Shown here: positions 1 through 10,831 of the stretch, piece by piece
How the letters are laid out: the number at the start of each line of letters is the position of its first letter
Numbering within the stretch: the stretch's first letter is position 1
Assembly (NCBI GenBank): GCA_944392255.1
Contig: CALXVY010000003.1
Location: 49,443-113,442 of the forward strand
Length of the DNA: 64,000 nt
DNA from: an uncultured Alphaproteobacteria bacterium
Lineage (GTDB): Bacteria; Pseudomonadota; Alphaproteobacteria; RF32; CAG-239
Reading direction: 5' to 3'
The notes under the pieces: model-generated
Seen by the model: only the letters and a program-made list of their open reading frames with translations
Told to the model about the DNA's origin: nothing
Databases searched by the model: none
Translations under genes and position numbers: made by a program

Positions 1-2457
1 TTTACTGGGCTGATCTGATGTGAAACCAATGGAGATATCATCGCCTCGAGGGTCAAAACGGAAGTTTAAATCTCGGTATTCTGTTCCTTTAGAGCTGTTG
101 GTGACCGGAACACCCGCTTGAGCCATTGCAAAACGAATAGGGGTAATGGTTGCTACTTGTGAATAGCCCGGAGGACAGTTCGGGGTCGGAATAAAACCTA
201 ACCATGGCGACGTGTCGCATTTAGTGCTTGTGCCGCAATCACTTAAACCACTTAATTTAAATCCGTCCCAACTCAAATTATCTGGCGTCCAGTCTACTTT
301 TCCCGTATAAGTGTTATCCAAAACATATATACCTTTATTAATAAAGTCCGGTAAAATATCACTTAAACGAGCACCTCCGCGAGAAGCCAATTTTATATCA
401 TTCATCATAGAAGTGTATGCTGGGTTCACTTCAAAAGAATAACCATCTGTTCCACCATTAGTGGCATCTGGAGATGTTCCGCTTACATTACTAACCAATC
501 TATCTGCTTTGATATAGCTTATTGGATTGGCTTTATTGTCAGCACTATTGCTGTTGCGGTCTATCTCAATGACACCTTTACGCATATGAATCGAGCCTTT
601 GCCATTGTCCATGGTTGAGCCTTCTGCATTGTTTTTGCTAATGGTTAAAACGTTTTGTGTACCATCATAAACCGCTACATCTGCCGTAAATTGGGCTTGC
701 GGAACATTTGCTGAAGTGGCATATAATTTTGCTATCTGTTGGTTGTTGACAGCAAATTTTGTGTAACCTTGTTGTGATTCAATTTGGTTATAATCATTTA
801 CATCTTTTACTAAGAATGAGCTGTTGTTATCCTTAAATCTTACGGTAGCACCGCTTTCGTCTGCAGCCAAACCAATGCCTCCGCGGGCAGCATTATAACT
901 ACCGGCAATAAATTGTTGAGCTACCGTTGTATTGGCCTTGGTGTTGCCAATGTCAAAGACTTTTGTTCCTGCTGAATTATTGGCAACAAATTCAGAATTT
1001 ACAGTTATATTACCACTACCTTCACTGACATTAAAGCCATATTTACCGCTATTGTTGATGTTTCCGGCTTTAAAGTTCTTTTCAACATTTAAGTTGTCCA
1101 TTGTGGCTGTTCCGTAAACACGCAAGTTGGCATTTTTTGTTGCCGTACCAATGTTGACATTGCGCGTGTTAAGAATATTTAATGTTTCATCATAGAAATG
1201 AGCTTCATTGGCGTCTGCCGTAAAACCTCCGTTCGCAGCAGATATGTCTCCGGTAATGTGAGCGTAACCGGCAACATCTGTATTTCCTTCCGGAGATATC
1301 ATTACATTTTTATTCATAAAAGATATTAATCCTTCATTAGCATTAAATACAGTTTTACCATTATTTCCGGTTAAGCTTACATAAGGCGTGCTGCCATTTA
1401 CATCCACATTAAAATTACCACTTAAGGCTTTGATGCTTCCAACATCTCCGTTTACAACAAATTGAGCATCATCTTCTGTATTTCCTGTACCGACGTATAA
1501 GGCTTGTTTGTGTTGTGCATAGCCGGCTTCGGCGATAAAGTTTTCTCCAGCAGCTTTTAAGGTTGAATCAAATAAGCCTTCTCCGTCTACATGCAGAAGG
1601 GCATTATCACCTCCGGTCTGAGCTTTAATGTTGATTGTATTGTTATTTGCATTACCGGCAGCAATTAAGTTGACAATTTGGTTAATATCATTGCCACCCA
1701 TAGATAAGGTTGTTTCCATAGTATTATATTCTGGACGTCCTGGAACTTCTACACGATGCAAAACATCTTTACCTCCGCCGGTACCATCAGCAACAGCTTC
1801 AATTGACGTAGCTACAATACTTCCATCTTTTACACTGTTGCCATTGGGTAAATCAGCTTTTTCGATTTCCCAAGCTCCTTGTACACCTGTTGCTTTTTCT
1901 CCATCAAAAAATCCACCATTTGTTCCTATCATAGAGGCAATTCTTGAGGATCTGATACGAGACATATCAGGATTATTGTCATTGGGTTTAGCAACCATAA
2001 CGGTTGTGAGCGCTTTTCTTTCTCCAGAAGGGTCTCTTGTTTGTTTTATAACAACTTGAAAGTCATCAAAAATTTTACCTTGAGCCTTAAATCCTAAGGG
2101 AAGATAGTCTCTAAAGTGCTCAATATTAATAGGTGTTGTGGTTTTGGCGCTGGTATCTGCCGAACTGGCTCCAAAATCAAAATTTCCGTAATTTACAGAT
2201 TTATCTGAGGTGGCAGAATTTGATGTTACCGTTCCGCCTGAGGTGATGGTAACATAGTTGTCTCTCAGGTAGTTATCTACGGCATTGACAATAGTTCTAA
2301 CTTGGCTGGCAGCATTGATATCTTGCATTTCATTTGTTCTTTCTGCCGCTTTTTTATAGATAACGGGAGTAACCATCGAAATCAGGCCGAGCATAGCAAT
2401 GGCTTCCACCATCATGCTACCTTTTTCTCCCCTCAGCTCATTGATTTTTCTTAACAT
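1..2457 (-). CDS. Prepilin-type protein with a giant C-terminal region (3' end outside the window)
   Basis: The frame is open from an ATG at 2457 to the left edge (819 codons, no stop), so the C-terminus is missing. A ribosome site AAGGAG lies just upstream. The N-terminus is a type IV prepilin signal: a basic leader (MLRKINELRGEKG), then SMMVEAIAMLGLI, with Gly before the cut and Glu at mature position 5, as prepilin peptidase and pilin assembly require. After a pilin-like helix (to about residue 60) come about 750 residues rich in Gly, Asn, Thr and Val that read as many short beta strands, followed by a Cys-containing segment (CGTSTKC, then NCPPGY). This resembles adhesive minor pilins such as PilV-type tip proteins, but the family is inferred. 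It lies 21 bases downstream of the membrane protein at 2479-3258, so they are probably one operon. Confidence 0.75.
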   Translation of the reverse strand, partial: MLRKINELRGEKGSMMVEAIAMLGLISMVTPVIYKKAAERTNEMQDINAASQVRTIVNAVDNYLRDNYVTITSGGTVTSNSATSDKSVNYGNFDFGASSADTSAKTTTPINIEHFRDYLPLGFKAQGKIFDDFQVVIKQTRDPSGERKALTTVMVAKPNDNNPDMSRIRSSRIASMIGTNGGFFDGEKATGVQGAWEIEKADLPNGNSVKDGSIVATSIEAVADGTGGGKDVLHRVEVPGRPEYNTMETTLSMGGNDINQIVNLIAAGNANNNTINIKAQTGGDNALLHVDGEGLFDSTLKAAGENFIAEAGYAQHKQALYVGTGNTEDDAQFVVNGDVGSIKALSGNFNVDVNGSTPYVSLTGNNGKTVFNANEGLISFMNKNVMISPEGNTDVAGYAHITGDISAANGGFTADANEAHFYDETLNILNTRNVNIGTATKNANLRVYGTATMDNLNVEKNFKAGNINNSGKYGFNVSEGSGNITVNSEFVANNSAGTKVFDIGNTKANTTVAQQFIAGSYNAARGGIGLAADESGATVRFKDNNSSFLVKDVNDYNQIESQQGYTKFAVNNQQIAKLYATSANVPQAQFTADVAVYDGTQNVLTISKNNAEGSTMDNGKGSIHMRKGVIEIDRNSNSADNKANPISYIKADRLVSNVSGTSPDATNGGTDGYSFEVNPAYTSMMNDIKLASRGGARLSDILPDFINKGIYVLDNTYTGKVDWTPDNLSWDGFKLSGLSDCGTSTKCDTSPWLGFIPTPNCPPGYSQVATITPIRFAMAQAGVPVTNSSKGTEYRDLNFRFDPRGDDISIGFTSDQPSK

Positions 2458-2478
2458 TATATTTCTCCTTTATCTACC

Positions 2479-3258
2479 TTAATTGTAATATTTAGCTTTG
2501 TATTCATATATATACATCAAACATAGGTTACTTGTATTATCTTTGTTGCATTTTTCTGCAAATCCCCCATTTTTTGCAATATAGCGAGGAATTTCATACA
2601 TAAATTCATTAGTTACTTCACTATTTTCCGCATCATCAAAGCCTGATTGATATATTCCTTCACGGCTGCGAATAACAAGTTGATCACATTTTTTTTGTCC
2701 GGTTGCTGTATCTTCTATATATTTTTTGCAAACCGGATATCCGAAACTTGAATCGTAACCAATTAATTCTTTCATTGCCGCATTTAAATCATTGTTGGGT
2801 AGACCGGTCTTTACATTTAACCATCTTTGCGGAATGGGCATATAGGCAACAAGAAAACGTATAGCATTGTCATCAGAGCAATTTTTTGCACTGCTATAAT
2901 TGTTTCTATCAAGGCAATAAATTTCAGTTGTAACCGTGCCGTCATCTTTATAGCCGTATGGTAAATATGTATTGCCTTCGTTAGGACTGAGTTGGTCTAA
3001 AGTTAAAATTCCCGGAGCATAGGTGACAGTGTCGGCGGCAATGGTATTACCTTCAGAATCTGTGGTTGTGGCATAAGGTGGTGTATTGCCGCGCATATAT
3101 CTTCCGGCAGCTTGTTGTTTTATAATGAGTTTGGAAACTAAGGCACGAGCAATTGGTTCAACTTGTACCGAACGCATATCAGAGCGGTATGTTAAGTTGA
3201 ATGAGTATAAAGCGACCATAAATGTTGCTAAAATTACCCATATATACATATACTCCAC
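2479..3258 (-). CDS. Membrane-anchored protein, probable pilus-associated partner
   Basis: 259 residues. A hydrophobic segment at residues 3-20 (YMYIWVILATFMVALYSF) anchors a long extracytoplasmic domain with several cysteines (CLDRNNYSSAKNC; CKKYIEDTATGQKKC; CNKDNTSNLC), suggesting disulfide bonds. There is no prepilin cleavage site. A strong ribosome site (GGTGGAG) precedes the ATG. It is the first gene of a pair with the prepilin-type protein starting at 2457. A role in the same surface fibre, for example as a minor subunit or accessory protein, is inferred from position only; I do not recognise the family. Confidence 0.6.
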   Translation of the reverse strand: MEYMYIWVILATFMVALYSFNLTYRSDMRSVQVEPIARALVSKLIIKQQAAGRYMRGNTPPYATTTDSEGNTIAADTVTYAPGILTLDQLSPNEGNTYLPYGYKDDGTVTTEIYCLDRNNYSSAKNCSDDNAIRFLVAYMPIPQRWLNVKTGLPNNDLNAAMKELIGYDSSFGYPVCKKYIEDTATGQKKCDQLVIRSREGIYQSGFDDAENSEVTNEFMYEIPRYIAKNGGFAEKCNKDNTSNLCLMYIYEYKAKYYN

Positions 3259-3481
3259 CTTTCCTTTCTATATTATCCTACCATAGGTAAACACATTTTC
3301 ATAGTAAATACATCTTTATTTTGCTAAAAATTCACAATTTTGAAACATTTTTTTAACATCATCATAATAATTTTTTATTAAAAATCTTTTACATACTCGT
3401 TTTAAAAAAAAATATAATTTTTTTGTTGGCTTATAAAATATTCAATAATATTATATTTTTGTCGTTTGAGGAGTTACGATT

Positions 3482-4261
3482 ATGATTAAAGAGTTATTTT
3501 TTGGTGTTGCATTGAGTGTTTTAGCTGTTTCTCATGGCTTTGCCGATGATGATATTTTTGCAAATGAAGGTGTTACATCTTTTCAACAAGGAAATGATGT
3601 TTGGCGCAGACAAACAGAAACAAATAATACTCCATCCAAAACGCAAAAAATTAAACAAGTGTTACCTGAAATTAAAAAAGCCATAGGGCAGGTAGCATGG
3701 GACAATATCGCTAATGCTGAAAAAATTTTTTGTTATGAAGTGGATACCATTCCTGAAGGTTATACCGGTTATACCTTAGATTCAATGGCTGTTACCGGTT
3801 TTTGCGGAGTGATTAAAAGCGAAATCAAGGAACAGGTTTTATCCCAACTCTTTATGAATAATAAAAATGTGCTTTTCAATGTGCGTGAAGAATGTGTTAT
3901 CCATCCGCGAATCGTTTTGCGTTTCGTAAAAGGCATTGATTCAACAGATGTTTTACTGTCTTCTCCGTGTTATTCTTTTACGGTTTATTATCCCGGTTCT
4001 GTGCGGGTGTTTAATGCTAAACCTGCAGCTCAGGTTATTGATGCTTTAATTAATATTTTTGATAAAAATAATGTCGATTTTGTTTCTCCGGCTTTGCTTA
4101 ACCAGCTCTTGCCTGTTGGTGTTCCGCAAACTAAGGAACAGCGCGATTTGGTTAGCAAAAAACCTAAAGCAATTAGAAACTGGGAAACAAACAAAAAGCC
4201 AGAACAACCTCAAGAAAAGCCCGAAAGTCAAGGTTGGAATAATTTGGATTTAGGTTTTTAA
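3482..4261 (+). CDS. Secreted protein of unknown function
   Basis: 259 residues with a clear signal peptide: MIKELFFGVALSVLAVSHGFA, with likely cleavage after GFA. GAGGAG lies 8 bases before the ATG. The mature part has several cysteines (CYEVD, GFCGV, EECVI, SSPCYS) and a proline- and lysine-rich tail (from about residue 225) ending in NNLDLGF. It is divergent from the pilus-type pair across a 223-base AT-rich gap, and convergent with the phosphate transporter. A function in the envelope or periplasm is plausible, and a link to the pilus genes is possible. No family recognised. Confidence 0.6.
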   Translation: MIKELFFGVALSVLAVSHGFADDDIFANEGVTSFQQGNDVWRRQTETNNTPSKTQKIKQVLPEIKKAIGQVAWDNIANAEKIFCYEVDTIPEGYTGYTLDSMAVTGFCGVIKSEIKEQVLSQLFMNNKNVLFNVREECVIHPRIVLRFVKGIDSTDVLLSSPCYSFTVYYPGSVRVFNAKPAAQVIDALINIFDKNNVDFVSPALLNQLLPVGVPQTKEQRDLVSKKPKAIRNWETNKKPEQPQEKPESQGWNNLDLGF

Positions 4262-4268
4262 TTTAATC

Positions 4269-5318
4269 TTAATGATATACAATCAGATTAAATACATTTT
4301 CCAAAACAAAAAGAAATATAAAGCAAATTAAGGCAGAAACAATCGGGGTGGTTATCCAACCTAAGGAAACTTTGCTTAACAAAGACCATCTGATTCCTCG
4401 TCCTCCTTTAGCTATGCCTATTCCAATAACTGCTCCGATAACCGCTTGTGAGCTTGAAACGGGAACCAAGGGTAATGAAGGGATGTTATACCCTTCCAAA
4501 AAGTTTTTAATGCTTTCTGATGCAAATAAAAATAAGACTAAAGATTGTGCAACGACTACTATCCATGCAATAATCGGAGACATGGACATAACATCATTTC
4601 CAATAGTTTTTATGATTTTTTGAGAATAGGTGAATACACCGCTGCTGATTGCCAATCCGCCAATAAAAAATAGGATTTGTGTGCCGCTTAACTTCATATA
4701 TCCTATTGTTACTTCATGAAATGGAGCGGCATCAACAAACACGCCCATGACATTGGCAATATTATTTGCGCCGAGAGCATAGGCACCAAATGCACAAGCT
4801 GCAATTAGACCTAATCTGGTGTATAAGTCCTGATGTATTATGTGCATTTGGGAATGTTTAATATATTGTTTTATTATTAAATAAATGCAAATGGCAATTA
4901 TGCCCGATAATACAGGACAAATTATCCATGTACTGACGATTTTGGCCAAGATTGTTGTATCTGTATGGTGATTGCTATAAAAATTCCACCCGACAATACT
5001 TCCAACGATGGCTTGTGTGGTCGACACAGGTGTACCGTTATTTACCATCCAATAAACGGCCAATGCGGCAGAAAGTGCCACCATAAATGCTCCCGCCAGT
5101 TCGTTTACTGAACCTAACTCGACCAAAGTACGGCTGGTGCCTGATCCACCAAATACGGCTCCGAGAATGATACATATTGAAGCAATGGTGGCTGCGGTTT
5201 TAAAACGTAACATTTTTGTACCAACTGCTGTTCCAAAAACATTTGCGGCATCGTTAGCACCTAATGACCAGCCTAAAAATAAACCGCTGCTCAAAAAAAT
5301 AAAATAGCTTAAATCCAT
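4269..5318 (-). CDS. pit: PiT-family inorganic phosphate transporter
   Basis: 349 residues, nearly all hydrophobic helices. It has the duplicated PiT signature: GANDAANVFG at residues 20-29 and a second copy GANNIANVMG near residue 182. The family (PF01384) moves phosphate, often as a metal-phosphate complex, with H+ or Na+ across the inner membrane. It is shorter than the roughly 500-residue E. coli PitA, as is common for the short bacterial/archaeal branch. Its ATG overlaps the stop of the upstream DUF47 gene by one base (TAATG), so the two are translationally coupled. This pairing is typical of PiT systems, in which the DUF47 protein is thought to modulate the transporter. Confidence 0.9.
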   Translation of the reverse strand: MDLSYFIFLSSGLFLGWSLGANDAANVFGTAVGTKMLRFKTAATIASICIILGAVFGGSGTSRTLVELGSVNELAGAFMVALSAALAVYWMVNNGTPVSTTQAIVGSIVGWNFYSNHHTDTTILAKIVSTWIICPVLSGIIAICIYLIIKQYIKHSQMHIIHQDLYTRLGLIAACAFGAYALGANNIANVMGVFVDAAPFHEVTIGYMKLSGTQILFFIGGLAISSGVFTYSQKIIKTIGNDVMSMSPIIAWIVVVAQSLVLFLFASESIKNFLEGYNIPSLPLVPVSSSQAVIGAVIGIGIAKGGRGIRWSLLSKVSLGWITTPIVSALICFIFLFVLENVFNLIVYH

Positions 5319-5977
5319 TAAATATCTCTTTTTACGGTAAATATGAGAAGTTCATCAACACAATCTTCTGCAATATCGGCAATATCGGCAACTTCGCTGA
5401 TGATGCCGCTTAATTGCAGTTTATTGGCTAACGGCATTTCGGAGTCAAATATTGCTTCTTTCATTTTTCCTGAAGTTAAATCGCTTTCAGACTCTATGAA
5501 ATATACTTTTTGAGAATAGTCACGTACCGTGCTGAAATCTCTGAAAAAAGCTCTTGATGCAATGGCCATATTTTCGGCACAGTCGCTTACTTGTTCGCAA
5601 AGTTCTTTCATTCTACTATGATATTCTTCCGGAAATTCGGGACGTTCTATATAAAATTTGTACGCTACTTCGTCAAAACGATTGATAATGCTATCTAAGT
5701 TTTCAACTAACTCAAGAACATCGGCACGCAAATCAGGAATTAAATTTTGGCTATATAATTGATTTTCGATATCTCGACGTAAATTATCAGCATCGTGTTC
5801 TATGTTTTTGATTTGTTTGCATAATTTTTTGTATTCAAGACTTCTTTGCTCTCTTAAAAAAACGGCAATGGCTTTTTTGAATGTCATGGCAACATCTATG
5901 ATTTTGTCATGAAACATGTCGATTTTATTTTCTAAAGCTTTGGTTTGCGCGAACAAAGATATTTTTATCTGAAACAT
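5318..5977 (-). CDS. DUF47 / PhoU-like protein (PiT partner)
   Basis: 219 residues, almost wholly alpha-helical and acidic, matching the PhoU-like DUF47 family (PF01865/TIGR00153). Recognisable pieces are KNIEHDADNLRRDIENQLY near residue 50 and the C-terminal SEVADIADIAEDCVDELLIF. There is no membrane segment, so it is cytoplasmic. GAGGAAAAA precedes the ATG at 5977. Its stop overlaps the start of the phosphate transporter, so it is the first gene of a two-gene operon. The family is generally held to regulate the linked PiT permease; the exact mechanism is not settled. Confidence 0.88.
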   Translation of the reverse strand: MFQIKISLFAQTKALENKIDMFHDKIIDVAMTFKKAIAVFLREQRSLEYKKLCKQIKNIEHDADNLRRDIENQLYSQNLIPDLRADVLELVENLDSIINRFDEVAYKFYIERPEFPEEYHSRMKELCEQVSDCAENMAIASRAFFRDFSTVRDYSQKVYFIESESDLTSGKMKEAIFDSEMPLANKLQLSGIISEVADIADIAEDCVDELLIFTVKRDI

Positions 5978-6127
5978 TTTTTCCTCATTTTGCTTTTAAT
6001 TTCTCATATCATATAAAAATTTTTTTTATAATTAAAGCAATTTTAAATATTTGTAACATATTCTTCTCTTTGAAGTGGGAAATTTGTTAATTTCCCATAA
6101 TTGTATTAAACCTTAAGGAATACTATC

Positions 6128-6856
6128 ATGAAAAAATACAGTTCTCTTATTATTTCTGTTGTAGCCTTGATTGTTGCCGTTATTGCTTTGGTAATGAATT
6201 TGACTTGCAACAAAAATAATCAGCCTATCAGTGTGGAAGAAACATTGAATAATAATCCTGAAATTATTATCAATGCTATGCAAAACTATGAACAAAAAAT
6301 TCGTGAAGAAGCTTTAGCTAATGCTCAAAAACTCATTGATGAAAATATTGAGGCTTTGAACAACAATCCTGATTCTCCGACTCTCGGAAATAAAGATGCT
6401 AAGGTTACAGTTGTTGAATTTTTTGACTTCTCTTGCCACTATTGCCACGCTTTATATCCAAATTTGAAAAATATTATGGATAAAAACCCTGATGTGAAAT
6501 ATGTATTCAAAGAAATGGCTTTTGTTGCTCCTGTTTCTACATATGCTGCTAAAGCTGCTTTGGCTGCCAATATGCAAGGTAAATATGCCGAAGTTTTGAA
6601 TGCTTTGATGACCAATCAAGGTGCTTTGTCTGAAGCTAAAGTTGATGAATTGGCTGTAAAAGCTGGTGTCGATTTGGAACAAATGAAAGCTGATATGAAT
6701 TCTGATAAAGTTGCTCAAATGATGAAAGATAATTCTGATTTGGCAGGCAAAATTCAAGTTAACGGTGTTCCGGCTTTGGTTATTAACGGTAAATTGGTTC
6801 AAACTTTGGACGAAGCCGTTATTCAATCTGAAATTGATGCCGCTAAAGCTAAATAA
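6128..6856 (+). CDS. Thiol:disulfide interchange protein, DsbA/ScsC type
   Basis: 242 residues. One N-terminal membrane anchor or uncleaved signal (residues 6-24) is followed by a charged helical segment (36-78) like the N-terminal oligomerisation region of ScsC-type proteins. The thioredoxin-fold catalytic domain carries a CHYC active site at residues 103-106 (FFDFSCHYCHALYP) and the cis-Pro loop NGVPALVING near residue 216. It probably oxidises or isomerises disulfides in the periplasm. That fits a genome with unusually cysteine-rich exported proteins (54785-56176 and 63128 onward). AAGGA precedes the ATG, and a strong terminator follows at 6880-6910. Confidence 0.88.
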   Translation: MKKYSSLIISVVALIVAVIALVMNLTCNKNNQPISVEETLNNNPEIIINAMQNYEQKIREEALANAQKLIDENIEALNNNPDSPTLGNKDAKVTVVEFFDFSCHYCHALYPNLKNIMDKNPDVKYVFKEMAFVAPVSTYAAKAALAANMQGKYAEVLNALMTNQGALSEAKVDELAVKAGVDLEQMKADMNSDKVAQMMKDNSDLAGKIQVNGVPALVINGKLVQTLDEAVIQSEIDAAKAK

Positions 6857-6879
6857 TATTGCTTTTCAGCTTTATAAAA

Positions 6880-6910
6880 AAAACTCCCGAAGTTTCGGGA
6901 GTTTTTTTTG
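6880..6910 (+). terminator. Intrinsic terminator after the DsbA/ScsC-like gene
   Basis: The stem AACTCCCGAA / TTCGGGAGTT is followed by eight T residues. Confidence 0.9.
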
Positions 6911-6968
6911 TTTGCATTTCATATTTAATTATGTATAATAGAGAAAATTTGACAAAAAGGTTTTTCCT

Positions 6969-8012
6969 ATGGAAAATATGTACAATTCACCCAAACTTAT
7001 GCAAGATATTTTTCAAACTATGGATTTTTATGCAAAATATCCAAATATTCGCTTGTTTACTGGGAAAAAAGTTTATTCATTGCATGAGAATGTACGAGCT
7101 CTTTTGCAACAAAATCATAATAATCCGGATGAACAACAAAAACTTCACGGAAATTTTATTTGGAAGCTGAAAAAATATTATAGAACATCTTTTCGAAAAG
7201 AGGCTGTGGCTTTAGTTAATTCAAATATTAAAGAACTCAATCTTTCTGATAAAGATAAAATTAACTATTTGAATTATTTGCTTTCAACTTCTGTTTATCC
7301 TTATTTTTATGATTCTGTTTTTGAAAAATTGTCTCAAGTTGCTCTTTTGAATGCGGCTCAAAAGTTGCAAGCTAAAAATGTCTTTGAAAAGTTGAAAACA
7401 TTGTTAACCAAAAAACAAAAAAATAAAGTTGAAAATATGCAACTTTTTCATAAATTTGAGCCTTTTTTACAAAATTTTGCGCAACAATCTCAAGCGGTTT
7501 CTTATAAAATGTTAGGGGAGTTTGCCGAAGTTTATTTTAATGCCGGTTTGCAAAGCGAATATAGAGAAATTTCTATGCAGCCTTTAGTGATGTTAATGCA
7601 AAAAACAGAAGCTCTGCAAGCTCAAAAAACACCGCAATTGTTTGAGAAAGAATTTTCTAATCAAGCTTTGTCTCCAAAGATTGATAAAAAAGCGGTTACT
7701 GTTTTACTCAAAGGCTATTATGATTTTTGGATAAAAAGCGGAAAATCTCTCCATTCAAATTCTAATTTTCATCATGCTGTTACATCTATGTTTTGTGATA
7801 TTGTGCAAAATTTTGATTACACAGCAACTGATGTTAAAAATTTGCGCAAAGTATTAGGAAATCATCGCTCCTTTGGAGCTCAGCAAGCACGTCTTTATGA
7901 AATGGGATTGTTGATTCAACGCGCTTATAACCAATCTCATTCTCGAGGAGTAAGTTCAAGGAACAAGACTGTTCATCCTATTTTTAAGGATAAGCATACA
8001 CGCTGGGATTAA
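6969..8012 (+). CDS. Protein of unknown function
   Basis: 347 residues, Lys-, Gln- and Leu-rich, predicted mainly helical, with no signal peptide or membrane segment. AAGG lies about 8 bases upstream of the ATG. No motif is recognised. The C-terminus is strongly basic ([25 protein letters not shown]), which could contact nucleic acid, but this is a guess. It is convergent with uvrA, the two stop codons overlapping by three bases with no terminator between them. Confidence 0.55.
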   Translation: MENMYNSPKLMQDIFQTMDFYAKYPNIRLFTGKKVYSLHENVRALLQQNHNNPDEQQKLHGNFIWKLKKYYRTSFRKEAVALVNSNIKELNLSDKDKINYLNYLLSTSVYPYFYDSVFEKLSQVALLNAAQKLQAKNVFEKLKTLLTKKQKNKVENMQLFHKFEPFLQNFAQQSQAVSYKMLGEFAEVYFNAGLQSEYREISMQPLVMLMQKTEALQAQKTPQLFEKEFSNQALSPKIDKKAVTVLLKGYYDFWIKSGKSLHSNSNFHHAVTSMFCDIVQNFDYTATDVKNLRKVLGNHRSFGAQQARLYEMGLLIQRAYNQSHSRGVSSRNKTVHPIFKDKHTRWD

Positions 8013-10831
8013 GCTTTTTTAGCAAGCTTATCGCGCAGATATTTTGCTGTGTAGCTGATTTCTGATTTTGCCACTTCTTCCGGTGTGCCTTGGGCAATGA
8101 TTTGTCCGCCGCCATCACCACCTTCGGGTCCAATATCAACAATATAATCTGCCGTTTTTATCACATCCAAATTATGCTCAATCACAATAATGGAGTTGCC
8201 TTGGTCAACCAAAGTTTGCAAAACTTTTAAGAGCTTATTAATATCTTCAAAATGAAGCCCCGTTGTTGGCTCGTCTAAAATATAAAGCGTTTTACCTGTG
8301 GCTCGTTTGGAGAGCTCTTTAGAGAGCTTGATACGTTGCGCTTCACCTCCGGAGAGGGTAGTTGCCTGCTGTCCTAAATGAATGTAGCCAAGACCTACTT
8401 TACGCAATAAGTCCAGACGATTTTTGATTGACGGGATATTTTCAAAAAAGGCATAAGCCTCATCTACGGTCATATCTAAGACATCGGCAATTGACTTGCC
8501 TTTATATTTTATTTCCAAAGTTTCGCGGTTGAAACGTTTTCCTTTACAAACATCGCATTCAACATAAACATCAGGCAAAAAGTGCATTTCAATTTTGGTA
8601 ACACCGTCGCCTTTGCAAGCCTCGCACCGACCGCCGGCAACGTTGAAAGAGAAGCGTCCGGCATTGTAACCTCTGGCTTTGGATTCAGGGAGTCCGGCAA
8701 ACCAGTCGCGAATGTTAGTAAACAAGCCGGTATAAGTTGCCGGATTGGAACGTGGGGTTCTGCCAATTGGCGATTGGTCAATCTCAATAATTTTATCAAT
8801 ATTTTCCACGCCAATCAGTTTGTCATATTTGCCGGTGGTGTTGCGGGCACCGTTCAGTTCTTTGTTTATGGCTTGGCACAAGGTTTCCAAAATGAGCGAC
8901 GATTTACCGCCGCCGGAAACACCGGTTACGCAAGTCAGCGTTCCTAAAGGAATTTTTAAATCCACATTTTTAAGGTTGTTGGTTCTGGCTCCCTTGACAC
9001 CGATAAATTTGCCGTTACCTTTGCGACGGGTCGATGGAACTTCAATCTCTTTGACACCATTTAAATATTGTGCGGTCAAACTGTTGGGATTTTTCAAAAC
9101 TTCTTTGACCGTACCTTCGGCAGTGATTTTTCCGCCGAGTTGTCCGGCGCCTGGTCCCATATCAATCAGATAATCGGCAGCACGAATGGCATCTTCATCA
9201 TGCTCAACCACAATAACGGTATTGCCGATATCTCTTAAACGGGTGAGGGTGGCGAGCAAGCGGTCGTTGTCTCTTTGGTGCAGACCGATGGAAGGTTCAT
9301 CCAAAACATATAAAACACCGGTTAAGCCAGAGCCGATTTGCGAGGCTAAGCGGATACGTTGAGCTTCACCACCGGACAAGCTGCCTGATTGACGTGACAA
9401 GGTTAAATAATCCAAACCGACATTGTTCAGAAAGGTCAATCTCTCAATGATTTCCTTTAAAATCTTATGAGCAATTTCTTGTTTTTTCGGGCTTAATGTC
9501 GGTTCAATGCCACTAAACCATGTAAGAGCTTTTTGAATGGACATCTCTGATGCATCCATAATATCCAAGCCGCCGATTTTAACTGCCAAAGCTTCGGGTT
9601 TTAATCTCTTGCCGTGGCAAAACTCACAAGGAGCGGCAGATTGATATTTGGAAAATTCTTCTCTGACCCAATCCGAATCACTTTCCAAGAAGCGACGTTC
9701 CATATTGGGAATAACACCTTCAAAAGGTTTTTCAGAAACAAATCGAGAGTAATACATAGGAACGCAGACATTACCTGAGCCGTACAAAATCACTTTACGA
9801 GCACTTTCCGGCAGCTCTTTCCATGGGGTGTGAACTGAAATGTGCAAAAATTCAGCTAAAGATTCAACAGTTTGGCGATAGAAGGCCGATTTTCCACTGT
9901 CCCATGGGGCGATGGCGCCTTGTGATAAAGATAAATTGGGGTTGGGAACAACCAATTCAGGGTCCATATATAATTTGGCGCCGATACCATCACAGTGAGG
10001 GCAAGCACCTTGCGGATTGTTAAACGAAAACAAGCGCGGCTCAATTTCTTCAATGGTGAAACCTGAAACCGGACAAGCAAATTTGGAAGAAAAAACGGTG
10101 CGGCTTTTATCGCTCATATTTTCGGCATAAACTAAACCATCGCTCAATTTTAAAGCCGTTTCCAAAGATTGAGCCAAACGCTCGGAGATTTCTTCTTTAA
10201 TTACCAAGCGGTCAACCACAACTTCAATATCGTGTTTTTGATTTTTGTTTAACTCAGGTACTTCTTCGATGTCATAAATTTCGCCATCAATTTTTAAGCG
10301 TTGGTAGCCTTGCTTTTGCAAGCTTTCTATTTCTTTTTTGAACTCGCCTTTTTTGCCTCTGGCAATCGGTGCCAAGAGCATCAATTTTGTTCCGAGCGGG
10401 AAGGAGATGATTTTATCGACCATTTGTGACACGGTTTGGGATTCAATTGGTAAACCTGTTGCCGGAGAATAGGGTGTGCCGGCGCGTGCCCATAACAAAC
10501 GCATGTAGTCATAAATTTCGGTGACGGTACCAACGGTAGAACGCGGATTATGTGAGGTGGTTTTTTGCTCAATGGAAATGGAGGGCGATAAACCTTCTAT
10601 CGAATCAACATCGGGTTTTTTCATTAAGTCCAAAAACTGGCGGGCATAGGCAGACAAACTTTCAACATAGCGGCGCTGTCCTTCGGCATAAATGGTGTCA
10701 AAAGCTAAAGAAGATTTTCCCGAACCGGAAAGACCAGTCACAACAGTTAATTGGTTTTTAGGAATCTTAACATCAATGTTTTTTAAGTTGTGTTCTCTGC
10801 CACCTTTGATTTCGATAAAATCGTTTGCCAT
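8009..10831 (-). CDS. uvrA: Excinuclease ABC subunit A
   Basis: 940 residues from the chosen ATG at 10831 (GAGGG six bases upstream; protein begins [10 protein letters not shown]), the same length as E. coli UvrA. An upstream in-frame ATG at 10882 would add 17 unrelated residues and has no good ribosome site. It has two ABC ATPase modules, with Walker A sequences GLSGSGKSS (about residue 33) and GVSGGGKSS, and the ABC signatures [11 protein letters not shown] and [11 protein letters not shown]. Zinc-binding CxxC pairs are present (CPHC, CEFC, and CEAC with CDVC). UvrA recognises bulky DNA damage and loads UvrB in nucleotide excision repair. It appears to be monocistronic. Confidence 0.98.
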   Translation of the reverse strand: MANDFIEIKGGREHNLKNIDVKIPKNQLTVVTGLSGSGKSSLAFDTIYAEGQRRYVESLSAYARQFLDLMKKPDVDSIEGLSPSISIEQKTTSHNPRSTVGTVTEIYDYMRLLWARAGTPYSPATGLPIESQTVSQMVDKIISFPLGTKLMLLAPIARGKKGEFKKEIESLQKQGYQRLKIDGEIYDIEEVPELNKNQKHDIEVVVDRLVIKEEISERLAQSLETALKLSDGLVYAENMSDKSRTVFSSKFACPVSGFTIEEIEPRLFSFNNPQGACPHCDGIGAKLYMDPELVVPNPNLSLSQGAIAPWDSGKSAFYRQTVESLAEFLHISVHTPWKELPESARKVILYGSGNVCVPMYYSRFVSEKPFEGVIPNMERRFLESDSDWVREEFSKYQSAAPCEFCHGKRLKPEALAVKIGGLDIMDASEMSIQKALTWFSGIEPTLSPKKQEIAHKILKEIIERLTFLNNVGLDYLTLSRQSGSLSGGEAQRIRLASQIGSGLTGVLYVLDEPSIGLHQRDNDRLLATLTRLRDIGNTVIVVEHDEDAIRAADYLIDMGPGAGQLGGKITAEGTVKEVLKNPNSLTAQYLNGVKEIEVPSTRRKGNGKFIGVKGARTNNLKNVDLKIPLGTLTCVTGVSGGGKSSLILETLCQAINKELNGARNTTGKYDKLIGVENIDKIIEIDQSPIGRTPRSNPATYTGLFTNIRDWFAGLPESKARGYNAGRFSFNVAGGRCEACKGDGVTKIEMHFLPDVYVECDVCKGKRFNRETLEIKYKGKSIADVLDMTVDEAYAFFENIPSIKNRLDLLRKVGLGYIHLGQQATTLSGGEAQRIKLSKELSKRATGKTLYILDEPTTGLHFEDINKLLKVLQTLVDQGNSIIVIEHNLDVIKTADYIVDIGPEGGDGGGQIIAQGTPEEVAKSEISYTAKYLRDKLAKKA

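Noticed and set aside
932..2059. Open frames on the plus strand opposite the prepilin-type gene
   Set aside because: They lie antisense to a continuous 819-codon frame with a ribosome site and prepilin signal, and encode low-quality hydrophobic peptides.
4261..4293. Inverted repeat ATTTAATCT / AGATTAAAT between two convergent genes
   Set aside because: It is AT-only in character with a 15-base loop and no T run, so too weak to call a terminator.
6859..7170. Open frame overlapping the start of the gene at 6969
   Set aside because: It runs through the terminator at 6880-6910 and has no ribosome site; the overlapping longer frame is better supported.
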